A DNA stretch of 64,000 nt, from NCBI RefSeq assembly GCF_001552195.1, contig NZ_BCQS01000006.1, forward strand, positions 236,192-300,191, in the 5' to 3' direction. The position numbers were made by a program, and so were the translations under genes. Below, piece by piece: positions 16,481 through 25,121 of this stretch. Source of the stretch: Actinomadura latina NBRC 106108 (lineage in GTDB: Bacteria > Actinomycetota > Actinomycetes > Streptosporangiales > Streptosporangiaceae). How positions within the stretch are numbered: the stretch's first letter is position 1; every line of letters begins with the position of its first letter. Below the pieces are notes generated by a model. It worked only from the letters and a program-made list of their open reading frames with translations. It had not been told where the DNA came from and searched no databases.

Positions 16481-17380
16481 CTACTGGACGATGACGGTGG
16501 CCTTCGGGGCGTCCTTGTCGTCGGTCCAGCCGTCGTGGCCGGCGTCGGCCTCCCAGTGCTTTCCGGCGTAGCGGACCTCGGTGAGGCCGTACACCTGCGC
16601 GTGCGTGACGGCCCACGCCGCGACCGCCCAGCCCTCGCGGGTGCTGCTCGCCTTCGCCGCGTTCCAGGAGTCCGGGCCGGACTTCGCGCCCTCGGTCAGC
16701 GGGCTCGGGCCGCCGACCTCGAGCCGGCTGCCGAACGCGCGGCGCATCTCCCGGATCGCCGCCGGGCGGCGGGACGCGGTCTTCTTGTCCGGCGGGAACC
16801 AGCAGCGCGCCGCGGCCGGCTCCCGGCCGGTGAACGCCGCCGCGAGCAGCTTCCCGTCCGGCTCGTGCTGGGCGTAGGCGGTGCCGTCCGCGCTGCGCTG
16901 CACCTTCTGCGCCGCGTCGTGCAGGTCGCGGTCCAGGTAGTCGTTCACCTTCACCAGGGCGTCGAAGAACTTGCTGGTCGCGAGGACGGGGTCGCGGAGC
17001 TTGTCCGGGGTGCCCCAGCCCTGCGAGGGGCGCTGCTGGAACATGCCCACCGAGTCGCGGTCGCCGCCCGGCAGGTTGCGGATGTGCGACTCCTGCATCG
17101 CGGTCGCGTAGGCGATCACCGCGGCGCGCTCGGGCAGCCGCTTGCGGAACGCGACCGCGGCGATGGTCGCGGCGTTCGCGGCCTGCTCCAGGTCGAGCGG
17201 CATCGTCCCCTGGCTCGTCCGCGCCTCGCAGCCGGACCCGTGCAGGTACGGGCGCGCCCGGTCGAACAGCACGAACCCGCCCACGGTCAGCAGCATCACG
17301 ACGACGGCCAGGCCCACCGCCCAGCGCAGGCCGCGGCGGCGCCCGCCACCGTCCGCGCCCTCCTCGGGGCGCTCCCTCAT
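16481..17380 (-). CDS. Membrane-anchored lysozyme-like protein
   Basis: About 299 residues from the ATG of MRERPEEG; a longer in-frame start at 17437 would run up to six bases from dapD and is less likely. One N-terminal membrane segment (AVGLAVVVMLLTVGGFVLF) follows an Arg-rich cytoplasmic start. The extracellular part has AVIAYATAMQESHIRNL and DSVGMFQQRPSQGWG, the hallmark of a lysozyme-like/transglycosylase fold seen in actinomycete proteins sometimes annotated as heavy metal transporter. The glutamate in AMQES would be the catalytic acid. Divergent from dapD. Activity on peptidoglycan is inferred. Confidence 0.75.
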   Translation of the reverse strand: MRERPEEGADGGGRRRGLRWAVGLAVVVMLLTVGGFVLFDRARPYLHGSGCEARTSQGTMPLDLEQAANAATIAAVAFRKRLPERAAVIAYATAMQESHIRNLPGGDRDSVGMFQQRPSQGWGTPDKLRDPVLATSKFFDALVKVNDYLDRDLHDAAQKVQRSADGTAYAQHEPDGKLLAAAFTGREPAAARCWFPPDKKTASRRPAAIREMRRAFGSRLEVGGPSPLTEGAKSGPDSWNAAKASSTREGWAVAAWAVTHAQVYGLTEVRYAGKHWEADAGHDGWTDDKDAPKATVIVQ

Positions 17381-17442
17381 CCTCGCCCAAACAGCCACGC
17401 GAAGAAGGTACCGGGAGTTGGGCCCCACTAAGCTCATGAGGC

Positions 17443-18279
17443 ATGACCGAAACGTTCACCAGCCCGATCTCCGGCGTGATCGACGAGTTGTGGGAGCGGC
17501 GCGCCGACCTCACCCCGGACGACGCCGACGCCCGCGCCGCCATCGTGGCCGCCGTCGACCAGATCGACACGGGCGACGCCCGCGTCGCCCACATCGACCC
17601 CGCGACCGACGACGTCGTCGTCGACGAGCGGGCCAAGCGGGCGATCCTGCTGAGCTTCAAGGTCCTCGGCATGGCGCGGGCCCAGGTGGGCGACTTCCGC
17701 TACCACGACCGCATCCCGCTGAAGAGCCGGCTGGACGGCGTCCGGGTCGTCCCCGGCGCCATCGCCCGCTGGGGCGCCTACCTCGCGCCCGGCGTCGTGC
17801 TGATGCCGTCCTTCACCAACATCGGCGCCTACGTCGACTCCGGCACCATGGTCGACACCTGGGCCACCGTGGGCTCCTGCGCGCAGATCGGCAAGAACGT
17901 CCACCTGTCCGGCGGCGTCGGCATCGGCGGCGTGCTGGAGCCGCCGAACGCCAAGCCGGTGATCATCGAGGACGAGGCCATGATCGGCAGCCGCTCGATG
18001 ATCGTCGAGGGCGCGCGGGTCGGGAAGGGCGCCGTCGTCGGCTCCGGCACCAACCTGTCGGCGTCCATGCCCGTCATCGACGTCGAGACCGGGGAGGAGA
18101 TCAGCCGCGGCCGCATCCCGGACTGGTGCGTCGCCGTCGGAGGCACCCGCTACAAGGAGTTCAAGGGCGGCACGTTCGGGCTGCCGGCCGTGCTCATCCT
18201 GAAGCGGCTGGAGGAGGGGCAGCGCCACGACAAGGCGTCCCTCAACGACATCCTTCGCGACCACGGCATCAACACCTGA
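17443..18279 (+). CDS. dapD: Tetrahydrodipicolinate N-succinyltransferase
   Basis: 278 residues. Transfers a succinyl group from succinyl-CoA to tetrahydrodipicolinate in the succinylase branch of lysine/meso-diaminopimelate synthesis. Sequence shows the left-handed beta-helix of hexapeptide repeats (FTNIGAYVDSGTMVDTWATV, then GGVGIGGVLEPPNAKPVIIE and IGSRSMIVEGARVGKGAVV). The ATG sits in a 62-base spacer from the divergent gene. dapE lies 0.7 kb downstream, the same order as in mycobacteria (dapD being on the opposite strand there, from memory). Confidence 0.95.
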   Translation: MTETFTSPISGVIDELWERRADLTPDDADARAAIVAAVDQIDTGDARVAHIDPATDDVVVDERAKRAILLSFKVLGMARAQVGDFRYHDRIPLKSRLDGVRVVPGAIARWGAYLAPGVVLMPSFTNIGAYVDSGTMVDTWATVGSCAQIGKNVHLSGGVGIGGVLEPPNAKPVIIEDEAMIGSRSMIVEGARVGKGAVVGSGTNLSASMPVIDVETGEEISRGRIPDWCVAVGGTRYKEFKGGTFGLPAVLILKRLEEGQRHDKASLNDILRDHGINT

Positions 18280-18303
18280 GCCGAGACGGGACGGGCCCGG
18301 CCG

Positions 18304-18984
18304 TCAGTCGAAGCGGGTCTCGACGATCTTGAGGGGCCGGGCCGTCAGGATGGCGGCGGAGGCCGCGTAGCCGGGGCCCGGCGTCAGGTCGGCGAGGCGG
18401 ACCGGGGAGACCGCCGCCTCGTCGTCCCAGGCGATGACCTCGGCCGGGTCGTCGGGGGCGGAGACGTGGATGGCCGTCATCGGGGCCGCCAGGCCGTGCC
18501 CGGTGGCCTTCAGCAGGGCCTCCTTGCGGGACCAGTAGGCGTGGAAGCCGCGCCTCCGGTCGGCCATGGCGGCGAGGGCCGCGCGCTCGGCGGCGTTGAG
18601 GACCATCTCGGCGAGGCGGTCGATGTCGCGGTCGCTCTCCCGCTCCACGTCCACCCCGACCTCGGCGCCCTCGGCCAGGACGAGGACGACCCGGTCGCCG
18701 GAGTGGGAGAGGGAGAAGTCGAGGCCGCTGCCGGGCAGGCGGGGCTTGCCGTGCGCGGCGCCGCAGTGCGGGCAGCCGGTGGTGAACCGGATGCTCTGCG
18801 GGGCCAGGCCCGTCGCCTCGGCCAGGGCGGTGCGGGCGAGGAAGCGGCCGGTGACGAAGCGGGCCTTGTCCTCCGCGCGGATGAAACGGTCGTAGCGGTC
18901 GCGTTCCCCGTCGTCCAGCAGGGCGCGCATCGGCGGCTCGTCCACGGGGGCCGCCCAGCGGACGGCGCACTCCAGCATCTCCAC
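18304..18984 (-). CDS. 4'-phosphopantetheinyl transferase superfamily protein
   Basis: About 226 residues. Moves the phosphopantetheine arm of CoA onto carrier proteins. Sf p-type motifs are visible: LDFSLSHSGDRVVLVL, then GVDVE (Mg-binding acidic pair) and YWSRKEALLKATGHGL. A Cys pair in CPHCGAAHG precedes the catalytic region. The open frame extends into dapE, so a start at GTG 18984 or ATG 18978 (VEMLECAVRW) is chosen; it leaves about 20 bases to the divergent dapE. No biosynthetic cluster is adjacent, so it may serve carrier proteins elsewhere in the genome. Confidence 0.85.
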   Translation of the reverse strand: MEMLECAVRWAAPVDEPPMRALLDDGERDRYDRFIRAEDKARFVTGRFLARTALAEATGLAPQSIRFTTGCPHCGAAHGKPRLPGSGLDFSLSHSGDRVVLVLAEGAEVGVDVERESDRDIDRLAEMVLNAAERAALAAMADRRRGFHAYWSRKEALLKATGHGLAAPMTAIHVSAPDDPAEVIAWDDEAAVSPVRLADLTPGPGYAASAAILTARPLKIVETRFD

Positions 18985-19006
18985 ACCGTGATGATAGGAC
19001 TTGGGC

Positions 19007-20079
19007 ATGGGGCTGGATCTCTTCGCGGACGTGGTGGACCTTACGGCGGCGATCGTCGACATCGAATCGGTCAGCGGGGCGGAGGAGTCCCTCGCCGACG
19101 CCGTCGAGGAGGCGCTGCGGGCGCTCCCGCACCTGGCGGTGGAGCGCGCCGGCAACAACGTCGTCGCCCGTACCGAGCTGGGACGGGGGGAGCGGGTCGT
19201 CCTGGCGGGGCACCTCGACACCGTCCCGCTGAACGGCAACCTTCCGGCGCGGACGGAGGGGGACCGGCTCTACGGGTGCGGCACGACCGACATGAAGAGC
19301 GGCGTCGCCGTCGCGCTGCGCCTCGCCGCCACCGTCCCCGAGCCCGGCCGCGACGTCACGTACGTCTTCTACGAGTGCGAGGAGATCGAGGCCGAGCGCA
19401 ACGGGCTGCGCAGGCTCGCGGCGGCGCGTCCCGAGCTGATCGCGGGGGACTTCGCCGTGCTGCTGGAGCCGACGGGCGCGCAGATCGAGGGCGGCTGCCA
19501 GGGGACGATGCGGGTCGAGGTCACAGCGAGGGGGGAGCGGGCGCACAGCGCGCGCGCCTGGATGGGGTCGAACGCCGTCCACGCTGCCGGGCGGATCCTG
19601 GACGTGCTGCGCGCGTACGAGCCGGCGCGTCCGGTTGTGGACGGCCTCGAATACCACGAGGGCCTGAACGCCGTGTTCATCTCGGGCGGCGTCGCCGGGA
19701 ACGTCATCCCGGACGAATGCGTCGTCACCGTGAACTACCGGTTCGCGCCTGATAAGTCAGTCGCCGACGCGGAGGCGTACCTTCGGGAAATCTTCGCGGG
19801 CTTCGAGGTGACGGTCACGGACGCCGCGTCCGCCGCCCGGCCTGGCCTGACGCACCCGGCCGCCGCGGCGTTCGTCGCGTCCAGCGGGGCCGAAGTGCGC
19901 GCCAAGCTCGGCTGGACGGACGTCGCGCGCTTCTCCGAACTCGGCGTCCCGGCCGTCAACTACGGGCCCGGTGAGCCCACCCTCGCCCACACCAGGGACG
20001 AATACGTCGAGACCCCCCTCATCATCGAGTGCGAGCAACGTATGCGCACGTGGCTGGCCGGTCCTACTACCGTGGCCCC

Positions 20080-20083
<4 letters not shown>
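19007..20083 (+). CDS. dapE: Succinyl-diaminopimelate desuccinylase
   Basis: 358 residues, M20 peptidase family. Hydrolyses N-succinyl-LL-diaminopimelate two steps after DapD. Zinc-site motifs: GHLDTVP (His/Asp), GTTDMKSG (bridging Asp), YECEEIEAERNG (catalytic Glu and Glu ligand) and the late His in TLAHTRDEYV. The ATG at 19007 has AGGA eight bases upstream; an in-frame TTG six bases earlier is less likely. The stop overlaps the next gene (ATGA), so the two are co-translated. Confidence 0.93.
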
Positions 20084-20880
<797 letters not shown>

Positions 20881-20976
20881 CCCCGCGCCGCCACCGAGAT
20901 CCGGCGGCTGTTCGACGAGGTCGAGGCCGCCGCCGGCGACGCCATCCGCAACGCCGCCGGCACCCTGAAGGGCTGA
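20881..20976 (+). other. Coding-like in-frame extension after the LOG stop codon
   Basis: Directly after the TGA, in the same frame, 31 codons read PRAATEIRRLFDEVEAAAGD and so on, ending NAAGTLKG before the next TGA. Almost every third base is G or C and the sequence forms a plausible amphipathic helix. There is no start codon. It looks like either a former C-terminal extension cut by a nonsense mutation, or the tail of a lost gene. Confidence 0.35.
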
Positions 20977-21075
20977 CCCGGCCGGGCGTGGGCGTCCCGT
21001 GTGAGCGGGACGTGGCCGGGTAGGGCGGCGCTGACAGCGCAAAGAGGGCTGACGGCGCAAAAGGGGGGACAGGTC

Positions 21076-21249
21076 ATGACAGAGCGGACGCCCGGGGAAA
21101 GCGCCGACGAGGGCATGCGCGAGCCGGAGGAGCAGGTGAGCGGCGCGCCGGCGACGGGGGTGGAGCACACCGAGGAGGAGTTCAGGCCGGACTCCCCCGA
21201 AGGGCGCGGCGGGCGGATGGAGGATCTGAGCCCCGACGACTTCGAGTAG
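21076..21249 (+). CDS. Small acidic protein, unknown
   Basis: 57 residues, unrecognised: very acidic, with no hydrophobic segment, probably disordered (MTERTPGESADEGMREPEEQ through MEDLSPDDFE). A GGGGGACAGG ribosome-binding site precedes the ATG. Just upstream is an imperfect 18-bp tandem repeat (GCTGACAGCGCAAAGAGG, then GCTGACGGCGCAAAAGGG, 21030-21065). Confidence 0.55.
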   Translation: MTERTPGESADEGMREPEEQVSGAPATGVEHTEEEFRPDSPEGRGGRMEDLSPDDFE

Positions 21250-21293
21250 CCAGGGGGACGAAGCGAACACCCCGGCCGAAGGCCGCCCTTTCG

Positions 21294-22037
21294 TCAGCGC
21301 GACGGGTTCATCCCGCGCGGACGGGCGGGGTCCTGCGGCCACTCCGGTGGCCTATCGACCGACCTGGTGTGCGACGGGGGCTGGGGCCGGACGGTAATCG
21401 TGTGGACGTCCAGATGCGGGCTTATCGCGGACGCCACGGCGGCCGGCAGGATGATGGTCGCCGCGGGCGCCGCCGCGGCCGCGGCGGACAGGCCGACCGC
21501 GCTTTTGGCCATGTCGCCGTGGAACAGCGCGCAGAGGCTCAGCAGGGGAATGGCGGACAGTTCTAAGAACCGGGTTGTCGAGCGGCCCCTTTTCGCGCTC
21601 TCCCGGAGCATGCGCGCGGCCCGCGACACCTGCCCGCGGCGCAGGTCCCGGTTGAGCACGATGATGGTGCGGCCGCTTTGTTCGCGCAGGTAGCCGAGCA
21701 GGCGGCTCGGCATGTGGGCCCGCGCGAACGGGCCGATCCGGCCGCGCGGCGCGGCCGCGGTCTGCAGGTGCCGCCACACTTCGCCGGCCTCGTCGTCGCC
21801 TCCCTCCTCCTGGCCGTCCTTTTCGTCCTGCATTCCGCTGATGAGGATGAGCGTCGGTTTTTCGGGCATGAGCGGTACCGTGAGACACTGCCAGCCCTGA
21901 GCCGACCGGAACGCCTGTTCGAGGTCGAGGGGCGGGTTCCACTGCTGCGCCACCGCCAGTTGGGTGCGCAGTTTGGCGTTCTCGCGGGTCAGACGTTCGA
22001 TGGTCTCTTTGAGGCGCTGTTCATCAGGAAAATCCAT
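21294..22037 (-). CDS. Unknown protein with N-terminal coiled coil and hydrophobic C-terminal segment
   Basis: About 247 residues, unrecognised. The ATG of MDFPDEQRLKE is chosen because GGGAGA precedes it; an earlier in-frame ATG lacks a site. A heptad-like helix (ETIERLTRENAKLRTQLAVAQ) opens the protein. The middle has alpha/beta character (PTLILISG..., RTIIVLNRDLRRGQ). A hydrophobic stretch near residues 160-210 (LELSAIPLLSLCALF, then Ala-rich ILPAAVASA) could be one or two membrane helices. It may pair with the neighbouring XRE regulator, which reads in the same direction. Confidence 0.6.
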   Translation of the reverse strand: MDFPDEQRLKETIERLTRENAKLRTQLAVAQQWNPPLDLEQAFRSAQGWQCLTVPLMPEKPTLILISGMQDEKDGQEEGGDDEAGEVWRHLQTAAAPRGRIGPFARAHMPSRLLGYLREQSGRTIIVLNRDLRRGQVSRAARMLRESAKRGRSTTRFLELSAIPLLSLCALFHGDMAKSAVGLSAAAAAAPAATIILPAAVASAISPHLDVHTITVRPQPPSHTRSVDRPPEWPQDPARPRGMNPSR

Positions 22038-22141
22038 GACGTCTCCCGATCGCGTCATCCGCGTTCGGCCGCGCCCCCGGCAGCACGATCGCTCAAACAG
22101 AAAACTGGATTGCAGATTCGCCTGCTACCCAGGAGCCGACG

Positions 22142-22654
22142 CTATATGTTGTCGGCCTTCTGCTGAGGATCTGGCTGCTCACCGAGAGATCTGGGTGCCG
22201 GGCGAATGCGCTTGAGCAGGACGCCGGTCACCGCCGCCCATTTGTCCTCATCGTCGGCGAGGGTTTCCGGCGCGTCCCAGATGAAACGCAGGAAGGGATC
22301 GCCCACCACCTCGTCCGGATAGTTGCCGTCATTGCCGTGCTCGGCGGCCGGCGCGGCGGGGGCGGGCGCGGGGGCGTCCACGCGGACGGGGTCGCCGCCG
22401 TCGAGGATCGCGCGGAAGCTGCCGCGGCGCCAGCCGAGCCGGTTCTCCAGGGGGATGATGACGCGGTCGGTGTAGTCCCTCCCGCGGCCGGTCTCGATCT
22501 TGTTCACCACCGACAGCGACGGGCCGCCCTCCGCGGCGAGGCTGGCCTGGGAGCCGAAGCCCAGCTCGATCCGGCGCTGCCGGACCATCTGTCCCAGCCT
22601 CCGCCACGCCTCCGGCGGGTGGCCGGGGTCGTTCCTGTCGTCAAGGTCGTCCAA
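22142..22654 (-). CDS. XRE-type helix-turn-helix regulator
   Basis: About 170 residues. HTH at roughly residues 20-60: RLGQMVRQRRIELGF, GSQASLAAEGGPSLSVVNKI, ETGRGRDYTDR, PLENRLGWRRGSF. An Ala/Pro linker and an acidic tail follow. The TTG start has AGAAGGAG ten bases upstream. The longer ATG start at 22720 is rejected because a TACACT -10 box lies downstream of it (22706-22711). It diverges from a small HTH gene, and the spacer holds repeated AACGCGTT sites it may bind. Confidence 0.75.
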   Translation of the reverse strand: MDDLDDRNDPGHPPEAWRRLGQMVRQRRIELGFGSQASLAAEGGPSLSVVNKIETGRGRDYTDRVIIPLENRLGWRRGSFRAILDGGDPVRVDAPAPAPAAPAAEHGNDGNYPDEVVGDPFLRFIWDAPETLADDEDKWAAVTGVLLKRIRPAPRSLGEQPDPQQKADNI

Positions 22655-22705
22655 CGTGATCAGGCTCCTTCTGTGTCGCGGGGTGACGGCCTGACACGGT
22701 GCGTA

Positions 22706-22711
22706 AGTGTA
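22706..22711 (-). promoter_or_regulatory. -10 box of the XRE regulator
   Basis: TACACT on the minus strand (within CGCTACACTTACG) fits the TAnnnT consensus of actinomycete -10 boxes. No good -35 is seen 17 bases upstream. It places the transcription start near 22699, which supports the TTG at 22654 as the start codon. Confidence 0.45.
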
Positions 22712-22740
22712 GCGGAGCAAAACGGACTTTGACGAGTCGT

Positions 22741-22849
22741 AACGCGTTTTGGAGGGTCAGCATCGGTTCCCTGCACAACGGAGTGCATCGAACAACACAT
22801 GGCATGGTTAAAACGCGTTTTCAAGCTGCACAACGCGCTGAGATGCGTT
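22741..22849 (+). promoter_or_regulatory. AACGCGTT operator-like repeats
   Basis: Three related dyads occur in 109 bases of the divergent spacer. They are AACGCGTTTT at 22741-22750, the perfect 12-bp palindrome AAAACGCGTTTT at 22810-22821, and the split form AACGC-8-GCGTT at 22832-22849, which ends 12 bases before the small HTH start. AT-rich palindromes like this are rare in such DNA. Likely binding sites for the XRE and/or excisionase-type protein. Confidence 0.55.
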
Positions 22850-22861
22850 ACGCTTCCGGGC

Positions 22862-23101
22862 ATGTCAAGCGCTCCAGGCAGCGAGATCCCAGTGGAACGG
22901 CTGCTGTACACACCGCAGGAAGCCGCAGAGCTCACGTCGTTCACCCGTGACTGGCTCGTCCGGGCGGCGAGCCGGGGAGAGATACCGCATCGCCGCTACG
23001 GCAAGCGCCTCTTCCGGTTCGCCCACGAGGACCTTGAGGCGATCAAGGACATGGGCGCCTGCCCGGTCGAGCCGGCCGAACGCTGGGATCGGTCGAACTG
23101 A
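22862..23101 (+). CDS. Excisionase-type helix-turn-helix protein
   Basis: 79 residues. MerR/excisionase-like winged helix: YTPQEAAELTSFTRDWLVRA, RGEIPHRRYGKRLFRF, HEDLEAIKDM. Such proteins act as recombination directionality factors or as small transcription factors; no integrase gene is present in the window, so a regulatory role is more likely. Preceded by the AACGCGTT sites. Confidence 0.75.
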   Translation: MSSAPGSEIPVERLLYTPQEAAELTSFTRDWLVRAASRGEIPHRRYGKRLFRFAHEDLEAIKDMGACPVEPAERWDRSN

Positions 23102-23152
23102 TCTCCCACGGGTGCCGAGACCCGTACGCCGCCCCGCGAGAAGGAAAGTCAT

Positions 23153-23218
23153 ATGAGCACCGCACCACCCTCTTCCCAAGCCGCTTCCGGCCCCGCCCTC
23201 CCCGGAGGCGCCCGATGA
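23153..23218 (+). CDS. 21-codon leader peptide coupled to the next gene
   Basis: An ATG with a strong AAGGAAAG site opens a 21-residue peptide (MSTAPPSSQAASGPALPGGA plus R) whose TGA overlaps the next gene's ATG in ATGA. The following gene has no good site of its own, so its translation probably depends on this short ORF. The peptide is Pro/Ser/Ala-rich. Confidence 0.5.
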   Translation: MSTAPPSSQAASGPALPGGAR

Positions 23219-24000
23219 ACTGGCTGAGCCAGGGCACCATCAACGACCTCTCCGCGTCCGTCGCCGAGCACGAGGTCGCCATCGAACGGGCCCACGAGGA
23301 ACTGGAGAACCACCGCAAGGCCGCCTTCGAGATCATGGAGGTCCTGCACCGGCACCAGGGGCTGGCCGCCGAGGCGAAGTTCCTGCTGACGATCGCGCAC
23401 GGCGCCGCCCCCGTCCCGTCCCCCGGCGAGATCCGCGAGGTCGCCGGCGAGGACGACGGGCTCGGCCTCGCCATCGGCAGCATCCGGATGGCGCTGCCGC
23501 CGGACGCCTCCGCCGCGCAGTTCGGGCACCTCGCCGAGTCGATGCGCGCGCTGTACGCGGCCGCCCACGTCGTCGCCCTGCACGCGGACGAGCGGGCGCG
23601 CACCGGCGCCCCGCCCCCGCCGCTCATGCCGGAGCCGGACGTCCCGGCCGGCGTGCCCCGCGCCTTCGCGGCGCTCATGGGCCGCCAGGTCTGCGTGGAC
23701 AACGCCGACGGCACCCGGGAGATCGGCCTGCTCGGCTCCGTCGAGGCGGGGCAGCTCACCCTCCTCGACGAGGACGGCGTCCCCATCGCGTGGCCGCTGC
23801 TGGACGAGGTCCTCGCCGTCCGGGCCTGGCCGCCCTCCGGTGACATGGAGGCGCAGGAGCCCTTGGTGCGGGACGCGGCCGTCCAGGACGCCCCCGAGGA
23901 GGAGCCGCCCGAGCAGCGGGAGCCGGCCCAGCCGCGCACCGGGGGAGTGGTGTCCCTGGTGCGGCGGAGCGGACGGCCCAAGAGCGCCTCCGGAATGTGA
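23215..24000 (+). CDS. Unknown protein with N-terminal coiled coil
   Basis: 261 residues, unrecognised, predicted soluble. An N-terminal coiled coil (SVAEHEVAIERAHEELENHR) is followed by helices to about residue 130. A small beta-rich module comes next (RQVCVDNADGTREIGLLGSV, GQLTLLDEDGVPIAWPL), then an acidic Pro-rich tail. It starts in an ATGA overlap with the 21-codon leader and is followed after 9 bases by a small membrane protein. Confidence 0.65.
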   Translation: MNWLSQGTINDLSASVAEHEVAIERAHEELENHRKAAFEIMEVLHRHQGLAAEAKFLLTIAHGAAPVPSPGEIREVAGEDDGLGLAIGSIRMALPPDASAAQFGHLAESMRALYAAAHVVALHADERARTGAPPPPLMPEPDVPAGVPRAFAALMGRQVCVDNADGTREIGLLGSVEAGQLTLLDEDGVPIAWPLLDEVLAVRAWPPSGDMEAQEPLVRDAAVQDAPEEEPPEQREPAQPRTGGVVSLVRRSGRPKSASGM

Positions 24001-24009
24001 GGTGGCGCG

Positions 24010-24363
24010 GTGAGTGGGGAACACGCGCTGGACGCCGTCCTGGCCGCGGCCGTCCTGGCGGGCGTGCTGGCGCTCGCCGTCCAGCGCCGCAGGCAGCTGC
24101 ACTGGAAGGCGTCGGAGACGCTGGCGCAGCTCGGCCGCGCGGAGAAGGCCGTCCGGCTCATCGCCTCGCAGCGCGACGAGGCGGTCGCGGCGCAGAACCG
24201 GGCCGAGGTGCTGGGGACCGAAGCGCTCCGCGAACACCGCTCGCTGACCGAAGCCTGCTACGACCTGGCGAAGCGCTGGGAGTCGCTGCCCCGCGACGAC
24301 ACCGGCGCGTACGCCGAGCAGCTCCGCCGCGTCGTCCGGCTGCACAGCTGGGACCCGCGGTGA
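24010..24363 (+). CDS. Small membrane protein with coiled coil, unknown
   Basis: 117 residues from a GTG preceded by GAGGTGG. One N-terminal membrane helix (LDAVLAAAVLAGVLALAV) is followed by a basic patch (QRRRQLHWK) and a long helix (ETLAQLGRAEKAVRLIASQR), suggesting a membrane-tethered coiled coil facing the cytosol. Same strand and spacing as the preceding unknown gene, so likely one operon. Confidence 0.6.
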   Translation: MSGEHALDAVLAAAVLAGVLALAVQRRRQLHWKASETLAQLGRAEKAVRLIASQRDEAVAAQNRAEVLGTEALREHRSLTEACYDLAKRWESLPRDDTGAYAEQLRRVVRLHSWDPR

Positions 24364-24381
24364 GACGCCGCTGAGAACGAC

Positions 24382-24414
24382 GTCGTCCCCCGATGTGGGG
24401 GAGAGGGGGACGAC
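24382..24414 (+). promoter_or_regulatory. Two mutually exclusive hairpins
   Basis: GTCGTCCCCC (24382-24391) pairs perfectly with GGGGGACGAC (24405-24414). The same CCCCC (24387-24391) can instead pair with GGGGG at 24397-24401 across a GATGT loop. Competing stems in a leader can act as an attenuator; here it may simply be a terminator. Confidence 0.4.
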
Positions 24415-24455
24415 CTTCGGGGGCGGGTCTCGGATGGGGGAGGAGATCCGCCGTC

Positions 24456-24494
24456 GCCGGCGGCCACGCCGGCCACCCGGGCGTGGCCGCCGGC
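24456..24494 (+). terminator. 15-bp perfect hairpin followed by a polypyrimidine tract
   Basis: GCCGGCGGCCACGCC (24456-24470), nine-base loop, then GGCGTGGCCGCCGGC (24480-24494): fifteen base pairs with no mismatch. A tract of almost only C and T follows to about 24533. It lies between two same-strand genes 182 bases apart, so it either ends the upstream operon or limits read-through into the small gene after it. Confidence 0.65.
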
Positions 24495-24545
24495 CTTCCC
24501 TTCCCTCCTTTCCCTCCCCTTCCCCGACCTCCCATGGAGCGAGAG

Positions 24546-24716
24546 ATGACCTTGCACGAACCCGAGATCGCGCCCGTCCCCGGGCGCTCGCGGGTGTGGA
24601 CGGACCTGGCGCTCATCGTGTGCGTCATAGCGCTGGCCCTGCTCGGCGCGAGCGTGATCGGTGTCGAGATGTCCCGGCTGGCCGCGTCGCCGGGTCCCTG
24701 CCTGGCACCGCGCTGA
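24546..24716 (+). CDS. Small single-pass membrane protein, unknown
   Basis: 56 residues. GGAG precedes the ATG of MTLHEPEIAPVPG. One membrane helix (VWTDLALIVCVIALALLGAS) with a short outside tail ending CLAPR. Unrecognised. Alternative in-frame ATG at 24534. Confidence 0.55.
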   Translation: MTLHEPEIAPVPGRSRVWTDLALIVCVIALALLGASVIGVEMSRLAASPGPCLAPR

Positions 24717-24749
24717 TATCGGCACAGAGAGAAACGAACGGTGGATTCA

Positions 24750-25121
24750 ATGAGTCAAGACGTGCTGGGGACGACCGCCGCGGCGCCGGAGTACGCCGCG
24801 TCGATCCAGTGGGCGCCATGGTTGCAGCGGGGGTTCGGCGGCAAGCACCGCCGGCCGCGCCGCACCCTCGTCCAGGTGATCAAGGGCATGCCGCCGTTCC
24901 CGCGCCGGACGCTGAAGTACGCGGGCCCGGGGATGCCGATCATGCACGGCATGGACGTCGAGCACTGGCAGCGGCAGGCGTGCAAGAAGGGGTACGCGCT
25001 GCGCGTCGACGGCTGGTACGGGCCGCGGTCGAGCAAGGTCGCCAAGTCCGTGCAGGAGCGCGCGGGCCTGGCCGGCGACGGCGAGATCGACGCCTCGACG
25101 TGGGCGGCGACCTGGGAGTGA
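24750..25121 (+). CDS. Peptidoglycan-binding-like domain protein
   Basis: About 123 residues. The C-terminal 55 residues resemble a PG_binding_1 domain: VEHWQRQACKKGY, VDGWYGPRSSKVAKSVQER and GEIDASTWAATW. The N-terminal half is basic (FGGKHRRPRRTLVQVIKG) with no signal peptide, which is odd for a wall-binding protein; such domains also occur in phage tail and contractile systems. An in-frame GTG nine bases earlier is an alternative start. Confidence 0.65.
   Translation: MSQDVLGTTAAAPEYAASIQWAPWLQRGFGGKHRRPRRTLVQVIKGMPPFPRRTLKYAGPGMPIMHGMDVEHWQRQACKKGYALRVDGWYGPRSSKVAKSVQERAGLAGDGEIDASTWAATWE

Noticed and set aside
18985..19239. N-terminal extension of the phosphopantetheinyl transferase into dapE
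   Set aside because: The extension is antisense to conserved dapE sequence and carries no family motif; a start near 18984 gives the normal length.
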